From Phycisphaeraceae bacterium (GTDB lineage: Bacteria; Planctomycetota; Phycisphaerae; Phycisphaerales; Phycisphaeraceae), in assembly GCA_029260595.1 (NCBI GenBank), contig JAJDCY010000011.1, positions 48,707-112,706 on the forward strand: 64,000 bases of DNA. The letters are read 5' to 3'. This document shows, one piece after another, positions 45,335 through 54,476 of the stretch (position 1 is the stretch's first letter; every line of letters begins with the position of its first letter). The position numbers were made by a program, and so were the translations under genes. The notes beneath the pieces were generated by a model, which saw only the letters and a program-made list of their open reading frames with translations, made no database searches and was not told the DNA's origin.

Positions 45335-47701
45335 TCAACAACTCACGCCCACCCGTCGGCGCATCAACACACCAAACATACCCACACACACCAGCCCCAG
45401 CACCCCCGGCTCCGGCACCACCGCGAACACACCGCCCGTGTCCAGCGACGACACCGTGTACACCCCCGTCGATATCTCGATCGCGAACGAGTTGTCCCCG
45501 TTGATCGACAACTCAAACAGGTCCGCCATCGTCCCGTTCTGCACCACCCCGAAAAAGTCCGTCACCATCACCGCGATATCGCTCAGCGTCCCGTTGCCGT
45601 TCCCATCATCCACCGTCGTCGCCGGGTCGAACCCGATAAACACATCCCCAACCCCATCGAGGTCAAACCCCACGTGCACCACCTCGCCGGGCAGCGCGAA
45701 AAACTTAAACTGCACCGCGTTCACCGCCCCGTCCGGCACACCGGCGAACTCCACCAACGACCCGACCTGCTGGGGCGTCGGCACATACGTCGCCACCACC
45801 GCACCGCTGCTCACCGCCATCGCCACCACCGCCGTGTTCTCCGTCACCGCCAACCCGTCGCCGCCCAGTTGGTCCACAAACGGCTCCAAATCCCCGAAGT
45901 CGCTTCGCAGCCCGTGCGGGCTCTGCACCGTCGCCTGATAACCACGGGTCTCCGCGAAAACCTCTTTCGCCAACGCGTCCACAAACGGCTTCAAATCCCC
46001 GAACCCGCTAAGGTCCAGACTCGCGTTCGCTCCCGCCGTCTTGATCGGCTCGCTCCCCTCCGCCAACGCCGTGGGAGGCCCGGTCTCGGCGATCACGTCC
46101 AAGGCTATATCGAGCATCGTCGGATTCAGCCCCTCGCGATCAACGGCCACGTGCGCGCCCAGCACCCCGGGCTCGCCCGACAGGTTGCGCGCAAACGCGA
46201 AGAACTGCGACACGTCGACGTCAACACCCGCCGGGTTCTCAATCGATAACCCGGCCAGCCCGCGGAAGGTGCGCGCGTGGGCCTCGCCATGCAAGACGAC
46301 CGGGCCCGACCCGCCCGAAACAATGATCGAAGTGAACGCGGCGAAATTGCCCGCCGCGCGCCCCGTAAACCTCCCCGCCCCCGTCCCCACCAAGAACACG
46401 TCCTGCGTCGCCGTGTCACCGAACAGCACCCCGTCGTACGCCGTGCTCGACCCGGGCGTCAGCGACATCGTCGCGCCGAAGAAGGCGTCGTCGTCAAGCG
46501 AACCAAGCACCGCACGGCGAGACTCGTTCGGCGGGACCAGAATGCTGCTGCCCTGCGGGCCGCGCCCGTACGTGCCGGCGAAGGCCGGGTCGGACGCGAA
46601 CGGTCCGTCGGTCCCATCGAGGTTGAAGAAGAAACCGAAGTCCGAGTCACCCACGGCCCCGTAGGTCGCCGGGTTGGTGGTGATGGTCGGCTCGCTGGGT
46701 GTCGCGTTTTCCATCTGGGCGTGGACATTGACTTTTGACGGGTCGAGCACAGTTGTCCCGAACGCGAAGACCGGCGTGTTCGTCCCCGCCGCGTCGCCCT
46801 CGAACACGTTGTAGCTGCCAACGCCGTCCGTCTCGACAAACAAATGCCCCAGCGAGCCGTCGCTGCGACGAACCGGCGCCACCTTCGGGATCAGCGTGTC
46901 CGAACCCCCCGTCCCCACCGCCACGTTGTACAGCGTGTCCGGGATCACATCCCCCAATGCCCCCACCGCGTGCCGCACACCCGTCGTCCGCCGATTCAAC
47001 AAATCAAACGCCTGCATTTCAATCCAGAACGCATCGTCCCGCTTGCCCGTGAACGCCCGGAAGCCGCCGTAATCCCCCGGCGGCAGCCCCACCGTCTCCA
47101 CAGCCCCCCCGGGCGACTGCACCACCAGTGCATCAAACTCATCGTTGAGGATCGTAAACCCGAACCGGAACCGCTCATCAAAAATACTGTCCGTGTTGTT
47201 CGGGATATGGATCTCATAACGGATGTCGTCGTCGAAGAAGCCGGGGCTCGGCCCGTCGCCCGGGTCGACCAGCGGCACACCGTTCGACAGCACCACGATC
47301 TTGTTCGCGTCACTCGACGACACAAACGCATACACATCCGTGCCGTCGACCCGCGGGTGCTCCGCGACAAACGGCGCCTCACGGTGACTCGAACCATCCG
47401 ACCCCACCGGATCCGCCGGCTGCACGATCCGCCCCAGGATCTCATCCTCAAACGGCATGTGAGGAACGATCCGCTCCAGCGGCAGCTCCGGATCCCCGTC
47501 GATGAACGCCGGCGCCTGACCGATCACAAAAAACTGCCCGTTAAAAACCGAGTACGTGTGCTCACCATCAACTTCGCCGCCATACCAGACGTGCGACCCA
47601 CTGCTGGGCGCGAAGGCCTGCCCGCTGACGGTTGGCGCGAACGACATCACCGCCAACCCCAACACAGACGCCACGGCCACACCGCATCGTCTCGTACCCA
47701 T
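45335..47701 (-). CDS. Large PEP-CTERM surface protein
   Basis: A 788-aa exported protein. Signal peptide 1-27 (VASVLGLAVMSFAPTVSGQA). No catalytic motif is recognised. Residues ~545-680 contain a duplicated FGDLKPFVDALAKEVFAETRG / FGDLEPFVDQLGGDGLAVTEN unit. PEP-CTERM end VPEPGVLGLVCVGMFGVLM plus RRR. AAGGAG stands 7 bases before ATG 47701. The adjacent hydrolase gene shares the anchor, so the two may act together at the cell surface. Confidence 0.82.
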   Translation of the reverse strand: MGTRRCGVAVASVLGLAVMSFAPTVSGQAFAPSSGSHVWYGGEVDGEHTYSVFNGQFFVIGQAPAFIDGDPELPLERIVPHMPFEDEILGRIVQPADPVGSDGSSHREAPFVAEHPRVDGTDVYAFVSSSDANKIVVLSNGVPLVDPGDGPSPGFFDDDIRYEIHIPNNTDSIFDERFRFGFTILNDEFDALVVQSPGGAVETVGLPPGDYGGFRAFTGKRDDAFWIEMQAFDLLNRRTTGVRHAVGALGDVIPDTLYNVAVGTGGSDTLIPKVAPVRRSDGSLGHLFVETDGVGSYNVFEGDAAGTNTPVFAFGTTVLDPSKVNVHAQMENATPSEPTITTNPATYGAVGDSDFGFFFNLDGTDGPFASDPAFAGTYGRGPQGSSILVPPNESRRAVLGSLDDDAFFGATMSLTPGSSTAYDGVLFGDTATQDVFLVGTGAGRFTGRAAGNFAAFTSIIVSGGSGPVVLHGEAHARTFRGLAGLSIENPAGVDVDVSQFFAFARNLSGEPGVLGAHVAVDREGLNPTMLDIALDVIAETGPPTALAEGSEPIKTAGANASLDLSGFGDLKPFVDALAKEVFAETRGYQATVQSPHGLRSDFGDLEPFVDQLGGDGLAVTENTAVVAMAVSSGAVVATYVPTPQQVGSLVEFAGVPDGAVNAVQFKFFALPGEVVHVGFDLDGVGDVFIGFDPATTVDDGNGNGTLSDIAVMVTDFFGVVQNGTMADLFELSINGDNSFAIEISTGVYTVSSLDTGGVFAVVPEPGVLGLVCVGMFGVLMRRRVGVSC

Positions 47702-47951
47702 GACACACTCCTTCCCAGAGCACCCCGAAGCGGCCACTTCTACCACGATTCTACCAACGCCCCCCTCGCGGCGCCTAGTATTTTTATGCCATTTTCCCGA
47801 AAAAGAGGCCGCCCCCCCCACTCCCCACACCCCCTTCCCACCCGCCTTATCCTCAATTCTGCCCCCGCGACGGGTCGATACTATGGGCGTGGCACATCCC
47901 GATCTCACCGCAGCTTGATCGAAGCCCGACTCGGCCCCAACCTAACCCCTT

Positions 47952-49088
47952 ATGAGCTGCACGAACCCAAACCAAACACCACTCCACACGTTCCGCCGCG
48001 GACTCGCCACCGGCCTGCTGCGACCCTCGGCCACCGCCCTCACCGCCACGCTCCTGGTCACCGCCGCGTGGTTCGCACTGTGCATCACCACCATCACCCC
48101 CCGATGGATGGCCGACGTCAACCCGCGCTACCTCACCACCATCCCCGACGACGACTACGCCTACGTCACCGTCCAGACCCAGCGCATGGCCACCTCCCCA
48201 CCCGCCCCCTTCGCCGTCCTCATGCTCGGCAACTCCGCCCTCCACGCCGCCACCTCCGAACCAATCGTCTTCGAACACGCCGTCCAACAACCCCCAGCCC
48301 AACCCATCCCCGTCCACTACCTCGCACTCAAAGGCCTCAACCCGATCCACATGGCCGCCATGACTGAACTCGCGCCCAAACCCTTCCGCGGCGTCGTCCT
48401 CATCCAGATCAGCCAGGTCCAACTCGCCGAAACTGCCGACGCCCAAGCCGAGCTTTACACCGTCCCACGCATCGCCGTCGACTCGCCCATGTTCGACGAC
48501 GAACTCGCACGCGTCGCCGGCCGGCCCGTCACGCGCACCGGTGTCTACTTCATCGATCACTGGCGATTCTTCGCACACCGCCTCAACCCCAACGCCGTGC
48601 GACACCTGTTCCTCGGCCCCAGCGACTACTCCCCACGCTACACCGCCCACCTCCCACAGATCACCCGCGACGACATCGAACACCACGGCCAACGCCTCAC
48701 CAAACACCTCGAAACCTACCTCACCCAGCGCGACCGCAACCGCGCCATCATCGACCGCATCGCCGACCGCCTCCGCGCAGCCGCACCCGACGGGCCCCTG
48801 CACATCGTCCTGCTCGAGCGCCCCGGCAACCCGGTCGTCGACGACCTCGTCGAACAGCTTAACCCCGACCTCGTCGCCGAACACCGCCGCTACACCAACC
48901 AGTGGATCGCCGACAAAAACTACCACTACTGGGACCTCAACCGCGCAGCCAACCTCACCTGTGACGACTTCGAAGACCACGCGCACATCCGCTGGCCCGA
49001 GTCCCAGGACCGCTACACACGCACACTCGCCGACCGCCTCGCCGAACTCGTCCGCGACGTCTACCCAACGAAAGGCCGTGACCAATGA
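47952..49088 (+). CDS. SGNH-like (DltD/AlgX-like) membrane-anchored protein
   Basis: A 378-aa protein with one N-terminal TM helix (ALTATLLVTAAWFALCITTI) and an extracytoplasmic domain. FAVLMLGNSALHAA carries the GNS block of SGNH/DltD-like proteins, and DDFEDHAHIRWPESQDRYTR near the end has the DxxH block. DltD-like proteins move acyl groups from carriers to cell-surface polymers. First gene of a seven-gene operon with MBOAT, AMP ligase and carrier; the stop overlaps the next start (ATGA). Confidence 0.8.
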   Translation: MSCTNPNQTPLHTFRRGLATGLLRPSATALTATLLVTAAWFALCITTITPRWMADVNPRYLTTIPDDDYAYVTVQTQRMATSPPAPFAVLMLGNSALHAATSEPIVFEHAVQQPPAQPIPVHYLALKGLNPIHMAAMTELAPKPFRGVVLIQISQVQLAETADAQAELYTVPRIAVDSPMFDDELARVAGRPVTRTGVYFIDHWRFFAHRLNPNAVRHLFLGPSDYSPRYTAHLPQITRDDIEHHGQRLTKHLETYLTQRDRNRAIIDRIADRLRAAAPDGPLHIVLLERPGNPVVDDLVEQLNPDLVAEHRRYTNQWIADKNYHYWDLNRAANLTCDDFEDHAHIRWPESQDRYTRTLADRLAELVRDVYPTKGRDQ

Positions 49089-49228
49089 AACCCCCCGCTG
49101 AACAACTCGGCCGGCTCACCGGCGCCGCCATCCAAGCCGCCATCCTCGGAACACTCCTGTTCATCGCGCTCTTCCGCCTCGCCGGAATGGTCGGCGGCAC
49201 ACAGGTCTTCCGCTACGAAGGCTTTTAA
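49085..49228 (+). CDS. DltX-like small membrane protein
   Basis: 47 residues: a single TM helix (AAIQAAILGTLLFIALFRLAG) and the C-terminus TQVFRYEGF. DltX microproteins of Gram-positive dlt operons are about this size, have one TM helix and end in FIYNEF-like motifs; the final tyrosine region is thought to shuttle the acyl group to DltB. The match and operon position (before the MBOAT gene) support a DltX role. Start overlaps the upstream stop as ATGA. Confidence 0.72.
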   Translation: MKPPAEQLGRLTGAAIQAAILGTLLFIALFRLAGMVGGTQVFRYEGF

Positions 49229-49278
49229 ACGAAACACCAACCGCACCACCAACGCGCCACCACCACCCGAACGAACTA

Positions 49279-50466
49279 ATGGTCCAATCCGGAACATTCT
49301 GGGCCGCGCTCGTCATCGGCGTCACCGTCTTCTGGGTTCTGCCCAAACGCTTCCGCATGGCGTTCCTCGCCGCGTGGTCCGCCGCGCTGCTACTGCAACG
49401 CGCACCGATCAGCGTCGCAACACTCGGCGCCTGGCTGATCCTCTTCCACACCGTCGCCCGCATGGCCGCCAAAAGCCCCGCACGCCACCGCTGGGCCCTG
49501 CCCGCTCTCATCGTCGCCGCACTCGGCTGCCTCGCCTACTTCAAATACCTCCCCCCACTCGTCGAAGCGCTCGCCGGTAACTGGGTCGAGATGAAAGTCG
49601 TCATCCCACTGGGCATCAGCTACTTCACTTTCAAACTCATCCACTACGCACTCGAGGTCGCCCGCGGCACCATCCGCGACCACTCACTGGCCGACTTCGC
49701 CTGCTACATCTTCCTCTTGCCCATCTTCATCGCCGGCCCCATCGAACGCTTCGACCACTTCCTCGCCAACCGCGAACACAACTTCTCCCACACACTCCTC
49801 GTCGAAGGCGCAACGCGGATCATCCACGGCCTGATCAAACGCTGCGTACTCGCCGACCTCATCCTCGGCACTGTCTACTCCATGGACGACATCGCCACCC
49901 TCGCCGCCAACCCCGCCGCCGTCGCACCCGCCACCGTCTGGCGCTACGTCATCCTCACCTACGCCTACGCCTACCTCGACTTCAGTGCCTACAGCGACAT
50001 CGCCATCGGCGCCTCGAGAATGTTCGGCCTGCGCATCATGGAAAACTTCAACTGGCCCATCGCCGCCAACAACATCGGCGACTTCTGGAAACGATGGCAC
50101 ATGACCCTCGCCGGATGGTGCCAGGCCTACGTCTACCTCCCCGTCATGGGCCTCACCCGCAACCCCTACGCCGCCGTCTACGCCACCTTCCTCGTCATGG
50201 GATTCTGGCACGCAGGCTCGCTCAACTGGCTGTGCTGGGGACTCACACACGCCACCGCCGTCTCCGCATTCCTCACCTGGGAACGCTTCAAGCGCAAAAG
50301 AAAATGGCGCGCCCGCCCCGGCCCCCTGCGCCGCACACTCGGCACGCTCATCACCGGCTTTGTCGTAAGTTCCGCCTTCATTTTCCCGATGTTGCATGGG
50401 GTGGCCGGCCCATTCACCGGCATAAAGTTACTCGTACGCATGTGGGGTCTCACGCTCGGAGGCTGA
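49279..50466 (+). CDS. MBOAT-family O-acyltransferase (DltB-like)
   Basis: A 395-aa multi-pass MBOAT enzyme with about ten TM helices. VVIPLGISYFTFKLIHYALEV, FIAGPIERFDHFL, YLDFSAYSDIAIGASRMFG and GDFWKRWHMTLAGW are MBOAT landmarks; the catalytic His is in VMGFWHAGSLNWLCWGLTHA. DltB-type MBOATs carry D-alanyl or acyl groups across the membrane from a carrier protein. AMP-ligase and carrier genes follow within 60 bp. Confidence 0.93.
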   Translation: MVQSGTFWAALVIGVTVFWVLPKRFRMAFLAAWSAALLLQRAPISVATLGAWLILFHTVARMAAKSPARHRWALPALIVAALGCLAYFKYLPPLVEALAGNWVEMKVVIPLGISYFTFKLIHYALEVARGTIRDHSLADFACYIFLLPIFIAGPIERFDHFLANREHNFSHTLLVEGATRIIHGLIKRCVLADLILGTVYSMDDIATLAANPAAVAPATVWRYVILTYAYAYLDFSAYSDIAIGASRMFGLRIMENFNWPIAANNIGDFWKRWHMTLAGWCQAYVYLPVMGLTRNPYAAVYATFLVMGFWHAGSLNWLCWGLTHATAVSAFLTWERFKRKRKWRARPGPLRRTLGTLITGFVVSSAFIFPMLHGVAGPFTGIKLLVRMWGLTLGG

Positions 50467-50524
50467 TACCCACACCCGGCCCCGGTTATCGGGCACGCGC
50501 GCGACAAACTCGCGGGACGAAAAA

Positions 50525-52237
50525 GTGACCCTCGCAACCGTCTTCGATCTCGTCGACCAGCACCGCGCCGCATACGCCGACCGCGCCGCACTCATCCTCG
50601 AAGACACACAACTCAACTACGCCCAACTCGCCGACCGCGCCGAACGACTCGCCGCCTGGCTGTGGGCACAAGGCCTCCGCCCCGGCGACCGCGTCGCCAT
50701 CCACCTCCATTCCTGCTTCGAGCAAGTCATCGCCACCCTCGCCGCCGCCCGCATCGGCGCCGTCTTTGTCAACGTCTTCCACCTCGCCACCGTCCCACAA
50801 CTGCTCTACATCCTCGAAGACGCCCGCGCGCACACCCTCATCACCAGCCAACGCCGCGCACGACAGCTCGCCCAAGCCCAAACCCCCATCCCCGGCACAC
50901 TCCAGCGCATCGTCGTGCTCGCGGACCAAACAAACAACCAGACAATCCTCCCACCCGACCTCCCCAACGCCACCGACTGGCCCGACCTCGCCGCCGACGC
51001 CAACCCACTCCCCCCCGATGCGCTCCCGCCCCAAACCCGCGCCAACCCCGATGACACCGCCGCACTCATCTACACCTCCGGCTCCACCGGAAAACCCAAG
51101 GGCGTCATGCACTCGCACCGCAACATCGTCCGCTTCGCACTGGTCGTCTCCGGCTACCTCGCCAACCACCTCGACGACCGCCTCCTCGCCGTTTTGCCCA
51201 TGAGTTTCGGCTACGGATTGAGCCAGTACATCACCATGTTCTGCGTCGGCGGCGCCGTCGTCCTCCAACCCGTCGGCGCACCCGCCGAGATCGTCCAATC
51301 CCTCCAGCGCCACAACGTCACCGGCCTCGCCGCCGTCGCCCCCGTCTGGATCGGCATCCTCGATTACCTCCGAGAGCAACCCACACCCCTCCCCACCCTC
51401 CGCTACGTCACCAACGCCGGCGGCAAGCTCCCCCCCGCCGCACAGGACGCCCTCCCCACCGCGCTGCCCGGAGTCGACATCTACCTCATGTACGGCTCGA
51501 CCGAAGCCTTCCGCACCACCTACCTCCCCGCCGACTGGTACGAACAAAAAAAAGGCTCCATGGGCATCCCCATCCCCGGCGTCGAGGTCTTCGTCGTCGA
51601 CCCCGACAAAGGCATCTGCGGCCCCGGTGAAACCGGCGAGCTCATCCACCGCGGCGCACTCATCAGCCAGGGCTACTGGCAACGCGACGACCAGACCGCC
51701 GACATATTCCGCCCCAACGAACACCTCAAGCACCTCATCGGCGACGAACCCGTCCTGCACACCGGCGACCTCGTCCGCGTCGACGAAGACGGCTTCTACT
51801 GGTTCGTCTCCCGCCGCGACTCACTGATCAAATCCAGCGGATTCCGCATCAGCCCAACCGAGATCGAAGACGTCGTCTCACGCTCCGGCCTCGTCCTCGA
51901 CGTCGTCGCCTTCGGCCAACCCGACGACCAACGCGGCCAAGCCGTCGCCATCGCCGTCAGCCCCAACCCGAGCCAACCCGTCGACGAAGCCGCTCTGCGC
52001 GCTAACTGCCGAAAAAACATGCCCAACTACATGGTCCCCACCCGCATCTACACCTTCGCCGACGGCCTCCCACGTATCCCCAGCGGCAAACTCGACCGCA
52101 CCGCCATCGTCCGCGACTGCGCCGCCCGCGTCGCCTCCCCCCGCCAAGCCCAACCCGACCCAACACAACCCGGCGGAACACAGCCGGGCGGAACACGACC
52201 GGGCGGAACACAACAAGGACTCAACTCATGCCACTGA
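50525..52237 (+). CDS. AMP-forming acyl/amino-acid ligase (DltA-like position)
   Basis: A 570-aa ANL-superfamily adenylating enzyme. ALIYTSGSTGKPKGVMHSH is the P-loop; MYGSTEAFRTTYL, LHTGDLVRVDEDGFYWFVSRRD and IPSGKLDRT (Lys of the C-domain) complete the core motifs. It would load its substrate as an AMP ester onto the carrier encoded next. The substrate cannot be told from D-Ala or fatty acid. The tail has a 15-bp tandem repeat (GGTQPGGTRPGGTQ). Start GTG 50525 follows the MBOAT stop by 58 bp. Confidence 0.9.
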   Translation: MTLATVFDLVDQHRAAYADRAALILEDTQLNYAQLADRAERLAAWLWAQGLRPGDRVAIHLHSCFEQVIATLAAARIGAVFVNVFHLATVPQLLYILEDARAHTLITSQRRARQLAQAQTPIPGTLQRIVVLADQTNNQTILPPDLPNATDWPDLAADANPLPPDALPPQTRANPDDTAALIYTSGSTGKPKGVMHSHRNIVRFALVVSGYLANHLDDRLLAVLPMSFGYGLSQYITMFCVGGAVVLQPVGAPAEIVQSLQRHNVTGLAAVAPVWIGILDYLREQPTPLPTLRYVTNAGGKLPPAAQDALPTALPGVDIYLMYGSTEAFRTTYLPADWYEQKKGSMGIPIPGVEVFVVDPDKGICGPGETGELIHRGALISQGYWQRDDQTADIFRPNEHLKHLIGDEPVLHTGDLVRVDEDGFYWFVSRRDSLIKSSGFRISPTEIEDVVSRSGLVLDVVAFGQPDDQRGQAVAIAVSPNPSQPVDEAALRANCRKNMPNYMVPTRIYTFADGLPRIPSGKLDRTAIVRDCAARVASPRQAQPDPTQPGGTQPGGTRPGGTQQGLNSCH

Positions 52238-52470
52238 CACGCGAAAACCTCCTCGCCTACCTCCACGACGAACACGACATCGACCCCGCCGACCTCCACG
52301 ACGACGACACACCCCTGTTCTCCAGCGGCCTGCTTGATTCATTCAGCATGGTCGAGCTTGTCGCATTCATCGAGCGCGAGTCCGCCACCAAACTCCGCGC
52401 AACCCAGGTCACACTGAACAACCTCGACACCGTCTCGCGCATACTCGGCTTCACCGCCGCCGCCCCATAG
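52228..52470 (+). CDS. Acyl/peptidyl carrier protein (DltC-like)
   Basis: An 80-aa carrier with the phosphopantetheine serine in LFSSGLLDSFSMVELV, the DSxxxxEL pattern. It overlaps the ligase gene by 10 bp, so they are probably cotranslated, as DltA and DltC are. Acidic, full length. Confidence 0.9.
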   Translation: MPLTRENLLAYLHDEHDIDPADLHDDDTPLFSSGLLDSFSMVELVAFIERESATKLRATQVTLNNLDTVSRILGFTAAAP

Positions 52471-52501
52471 CACGCGCGCCGACCAACCGCACACACAACC
52501 G

Positions 52502-52846
52502 ATGAAGCTCAAAACCACCATCGGCCTCGCCCTGCTCGCCGCACAGCTCGTCATGATGACCGTCGCGCGCTTCCACCCCATGCGCTACTACTCATGGGCC
52601 CCCTTCGACGCGCTCCACGCCTACACCATCCACGCCTCGCTCGACGGACAACCCCTCTCGTCCGAACAGATCTATCGCCGCTACCACCTCACCGCCGAAG
52701 GCTTCAACCCACGCGCCATCTTCCAGGTCACCGACACCATCGCCTACGTCGAACGCGTCTACCACACAGCACAGCAAGCCGACGTCACCGTCACCTACAC
52801 GCTTAACGGCCGCGAGCAACACCCATGGCAATGGCCCAACCACTAA
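52502..52846 (+). CDS. Small exported/membrane-anchored protein of the Dlt-like operon
   Basis: A 114-aa protein with an N-terminal hydrophobic helix (IGLALLAAQLVMMTVA) and a soluble domain (PFDALHAYTIHASLDGQ...). No family recognised. It overlaps the next gene by 22 bp, and both lie in the same transcription unit. Confidence 0.7.
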   Translation: MKLKTTIGLALLAAQLVMMTVARFHPMRYYSWAPFDALHAYTIHASLDGQPLSSEQIYRRYHLTAEGFNPRAIFQVTDTIAYVERVYHTAQQADVTVTYTLNGREQHPWQWPNH

Positions 52847-54021
52847 CCCCACTCACCCCCCCAGCGCGGACGCCGCCAACCCCCGCCTGGCTGCGCTCCT
52901 CGTGGAACCCCCTGCGCATCACCGATACCCGCCTACACCCCCAGCTCCTGCTCATGGCCAAGCTCGTCGTCATCGGCCTGGTCCTCAAGGGCTACTGGCA
53001 CACCCTCCCCGACGTCTTCGCCCCACTCCTGCCCGTCATGGACGCCCTGCCCGAGCCCTGGTTCTACCGCTCACTCAAAGCACTCTTCGCCATCGCCGCC
53101 ACCGGCCTCATGTTCAACCGCGCCGTCCGCACCAACTGCATCATCATCGGCTGCGTCTTCCTCGCCGCCACCCTCTCATCACGCGTCTACTACCGCAACG
53201 CCAAGTTCTTCGTCGCACTGCTGTTCATCCTCACCGGCCTACAGGAACGCGGCAAAGAACCCTTCCTCATCTGGTGGCAACTCGCCCTCATGTATTTCGG
53301 TGCCGGCCTCAACAAACTCACCGAACCCGACTGGCGCTCAGGCCACTTCTTCGACTACTACCTCGGCGCTCTGCGTCAATCGGACCTCTACACCACCCTC
53401 GACCCCCTGCTCCCGCAGGGCTACCTCGCCTGGACCCTCTGCTGGTCCGTCATCACCATCGAGTTCACCGCCGCCGCGCTCCTGCTCTTTCGCCGCACAC
53501 GACCCACCGCCCTCTGGCTCGCCGCCTCCCTCCACGCCGGCGCCGCCATCCTCGTCGCCGACGACTACGGCATCTTCCTCCTCGCCGTACTCGCCTCCTA
53601 CCTCTCATGCCTCCACTGGCCCGACCCCCAACAAGCCCACCTCCACACCACCCGCCCCAACCACTGGCTGCACACCTACACCCGCTGGCTCGACCACGAC
53701 CAAATCTTCAATCCCCACCCCGCACCACCCCCAACTCCCCCAACTCCCAACACCGATACCGACACGCCGCACACTGACGACCACACCACCACCCTCACCG
53801 CACACTACCAATCTCACACCTGGCACAACTGGCGCGCCGCCGGCGCATGCCTCCTCTGGACACCCGCCCCCTACTTCCTCGCCGCCATCCTGCTCGCCGC
53901 AACCCACGGCGGCCCCACCAACGCCGCCATCGTCCGCTCCGCCGGCATCATCACCGCCGCCATCCTCGCCGCCGCCTTCCTCCATACCCTCCACCGCCAT
54001 CTCCGCCGCCCCTCCTCATAG
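52825..54021 (+). CDS. HTTM-like multi-pass membrane protein
   Basis: A 398-aa membrane protein with about eight predicted helices. The first 25 residues are Pro-rich; NRAVRTNCIIIGCVFLAATLSSRVYYRNAKFFVALLFIL and LMYFGAGLNKLTEPDWRSG resemble the HTTM (vitamin K-dependent carboxylase-like) group. A long Thr/Pro/His-rich cytoplasmic insert (PHPAPPPTPPTPNTDTDTPHT) interrupts it. Function unknown; last gene of the operon. A start 6 bases downstream is also possible. Confidence 0.75.
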   Translation: MAMAQPLTPLTPPARTPPTPAWLRSSWNPLRITDTRLHPQLLLMAKLVVIGLVLKGYWHTLPDVFAPLLPVMDALPEPWFYRSLKALFAIAATGLMFNRAVRTNCIIIGCVFLAATLSSRVYYRNAKFFVALLFILTGLQERGKEPFLIWWQLALMYFGAGLNKLTEPDWRSGHFFDYYLGALRQSDLYTTLDPLLPQGYLAWTLCWSVITIEFTAAALLLFRRTRPTALWLAASLHAGAAILVADDYGIFLLAVLASYLSCLHWPDPQQAHLHTTRPNHWLHTYTRWLDHDQIFNPHPAPPPTPPTPNTDTDTPHTDDHTTTLTAHYQSHTWHNWRAAGACLLWTPAPYFLAAILLAATHGGPTNAAIVRSAGIITAAILAAAFLHTLHRHLRRPSS

Positions 54022-54054
54022 GGCAGCCCATCGACCCGCCACCCCCCCCACCAA

Positions 54055-54199
54055 AATGGGAAATATCACCCACATCTCCCGCTTGCGGGATACCCCAACG
54101 TACATCCGACTCCCACCATCCCCGCCGATGCCCACCCATCCCAACCCCCATTCAGGTGGGAATTATCCCCCACATCTCCCGCCCTCGGGAACCTTCCAC
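54055..54199 (+). repeat. Direct repeat of a stem-loop motif
   Basis: Units 54055-54099 and 54155-54199 share CACATCTCCCGC and CGGGA; the first has CCCGC-TT-GCGGG, the second CCCG-CCCT-CGGG. Confidence 0.6.
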
Positions 54200-54342
54200 A
54201 ACCCACCCCGCCACCCATCCCACCGCCACCGCCATAACGTATTCCACCCATTTAGGTTAGGGCCCTGTTCTGGTCGCCACTTTGACCCACAAAAATCTCC
54301 CCCACCCCCTTGATTTTCCTGTCATCCGCCCCCCAATTCCCC

Positions 54343-54348
54343 TATAAT
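54343..54348 (+). promoter_or_regulatory. -10 box upstream of the HEAT-repeat gene
   Basis: Perfect TATAAT; weak -35 TGTCAT 17 bases earlier. Start codon 54477 is ~128 bases downstream. Confidence 0.4.
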
Positions 54349-54476
54349 TGAACGTGACCGCGAATCGGCCCGGCGTTGCCGAGACGGATGATCGAGGCAT
54401 GTCTTAGCGGTCCGACTCCGGCGACCCTGACGGTCAGGCCGCCGCGCTCGGAACCCCACTTAATGGAGACATCACC

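Larger units (their letters stand above)
54022..54476. other. Intergenic region with a duplicated 45-bp stem-loop motif
   Basis: Two related units at 54055-54099 and 54155-54199, exactly 100 bp apart. Each reads (A/G)(A/G)TGGGAA(A/T)TATC-CCCCACATCTCCCGC with a following CCCG...CGGG hairpin. No gene is seen. A TATAAT at 54343-54348 probably belongs to the next gene's promoter. Confidence 0.6.
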
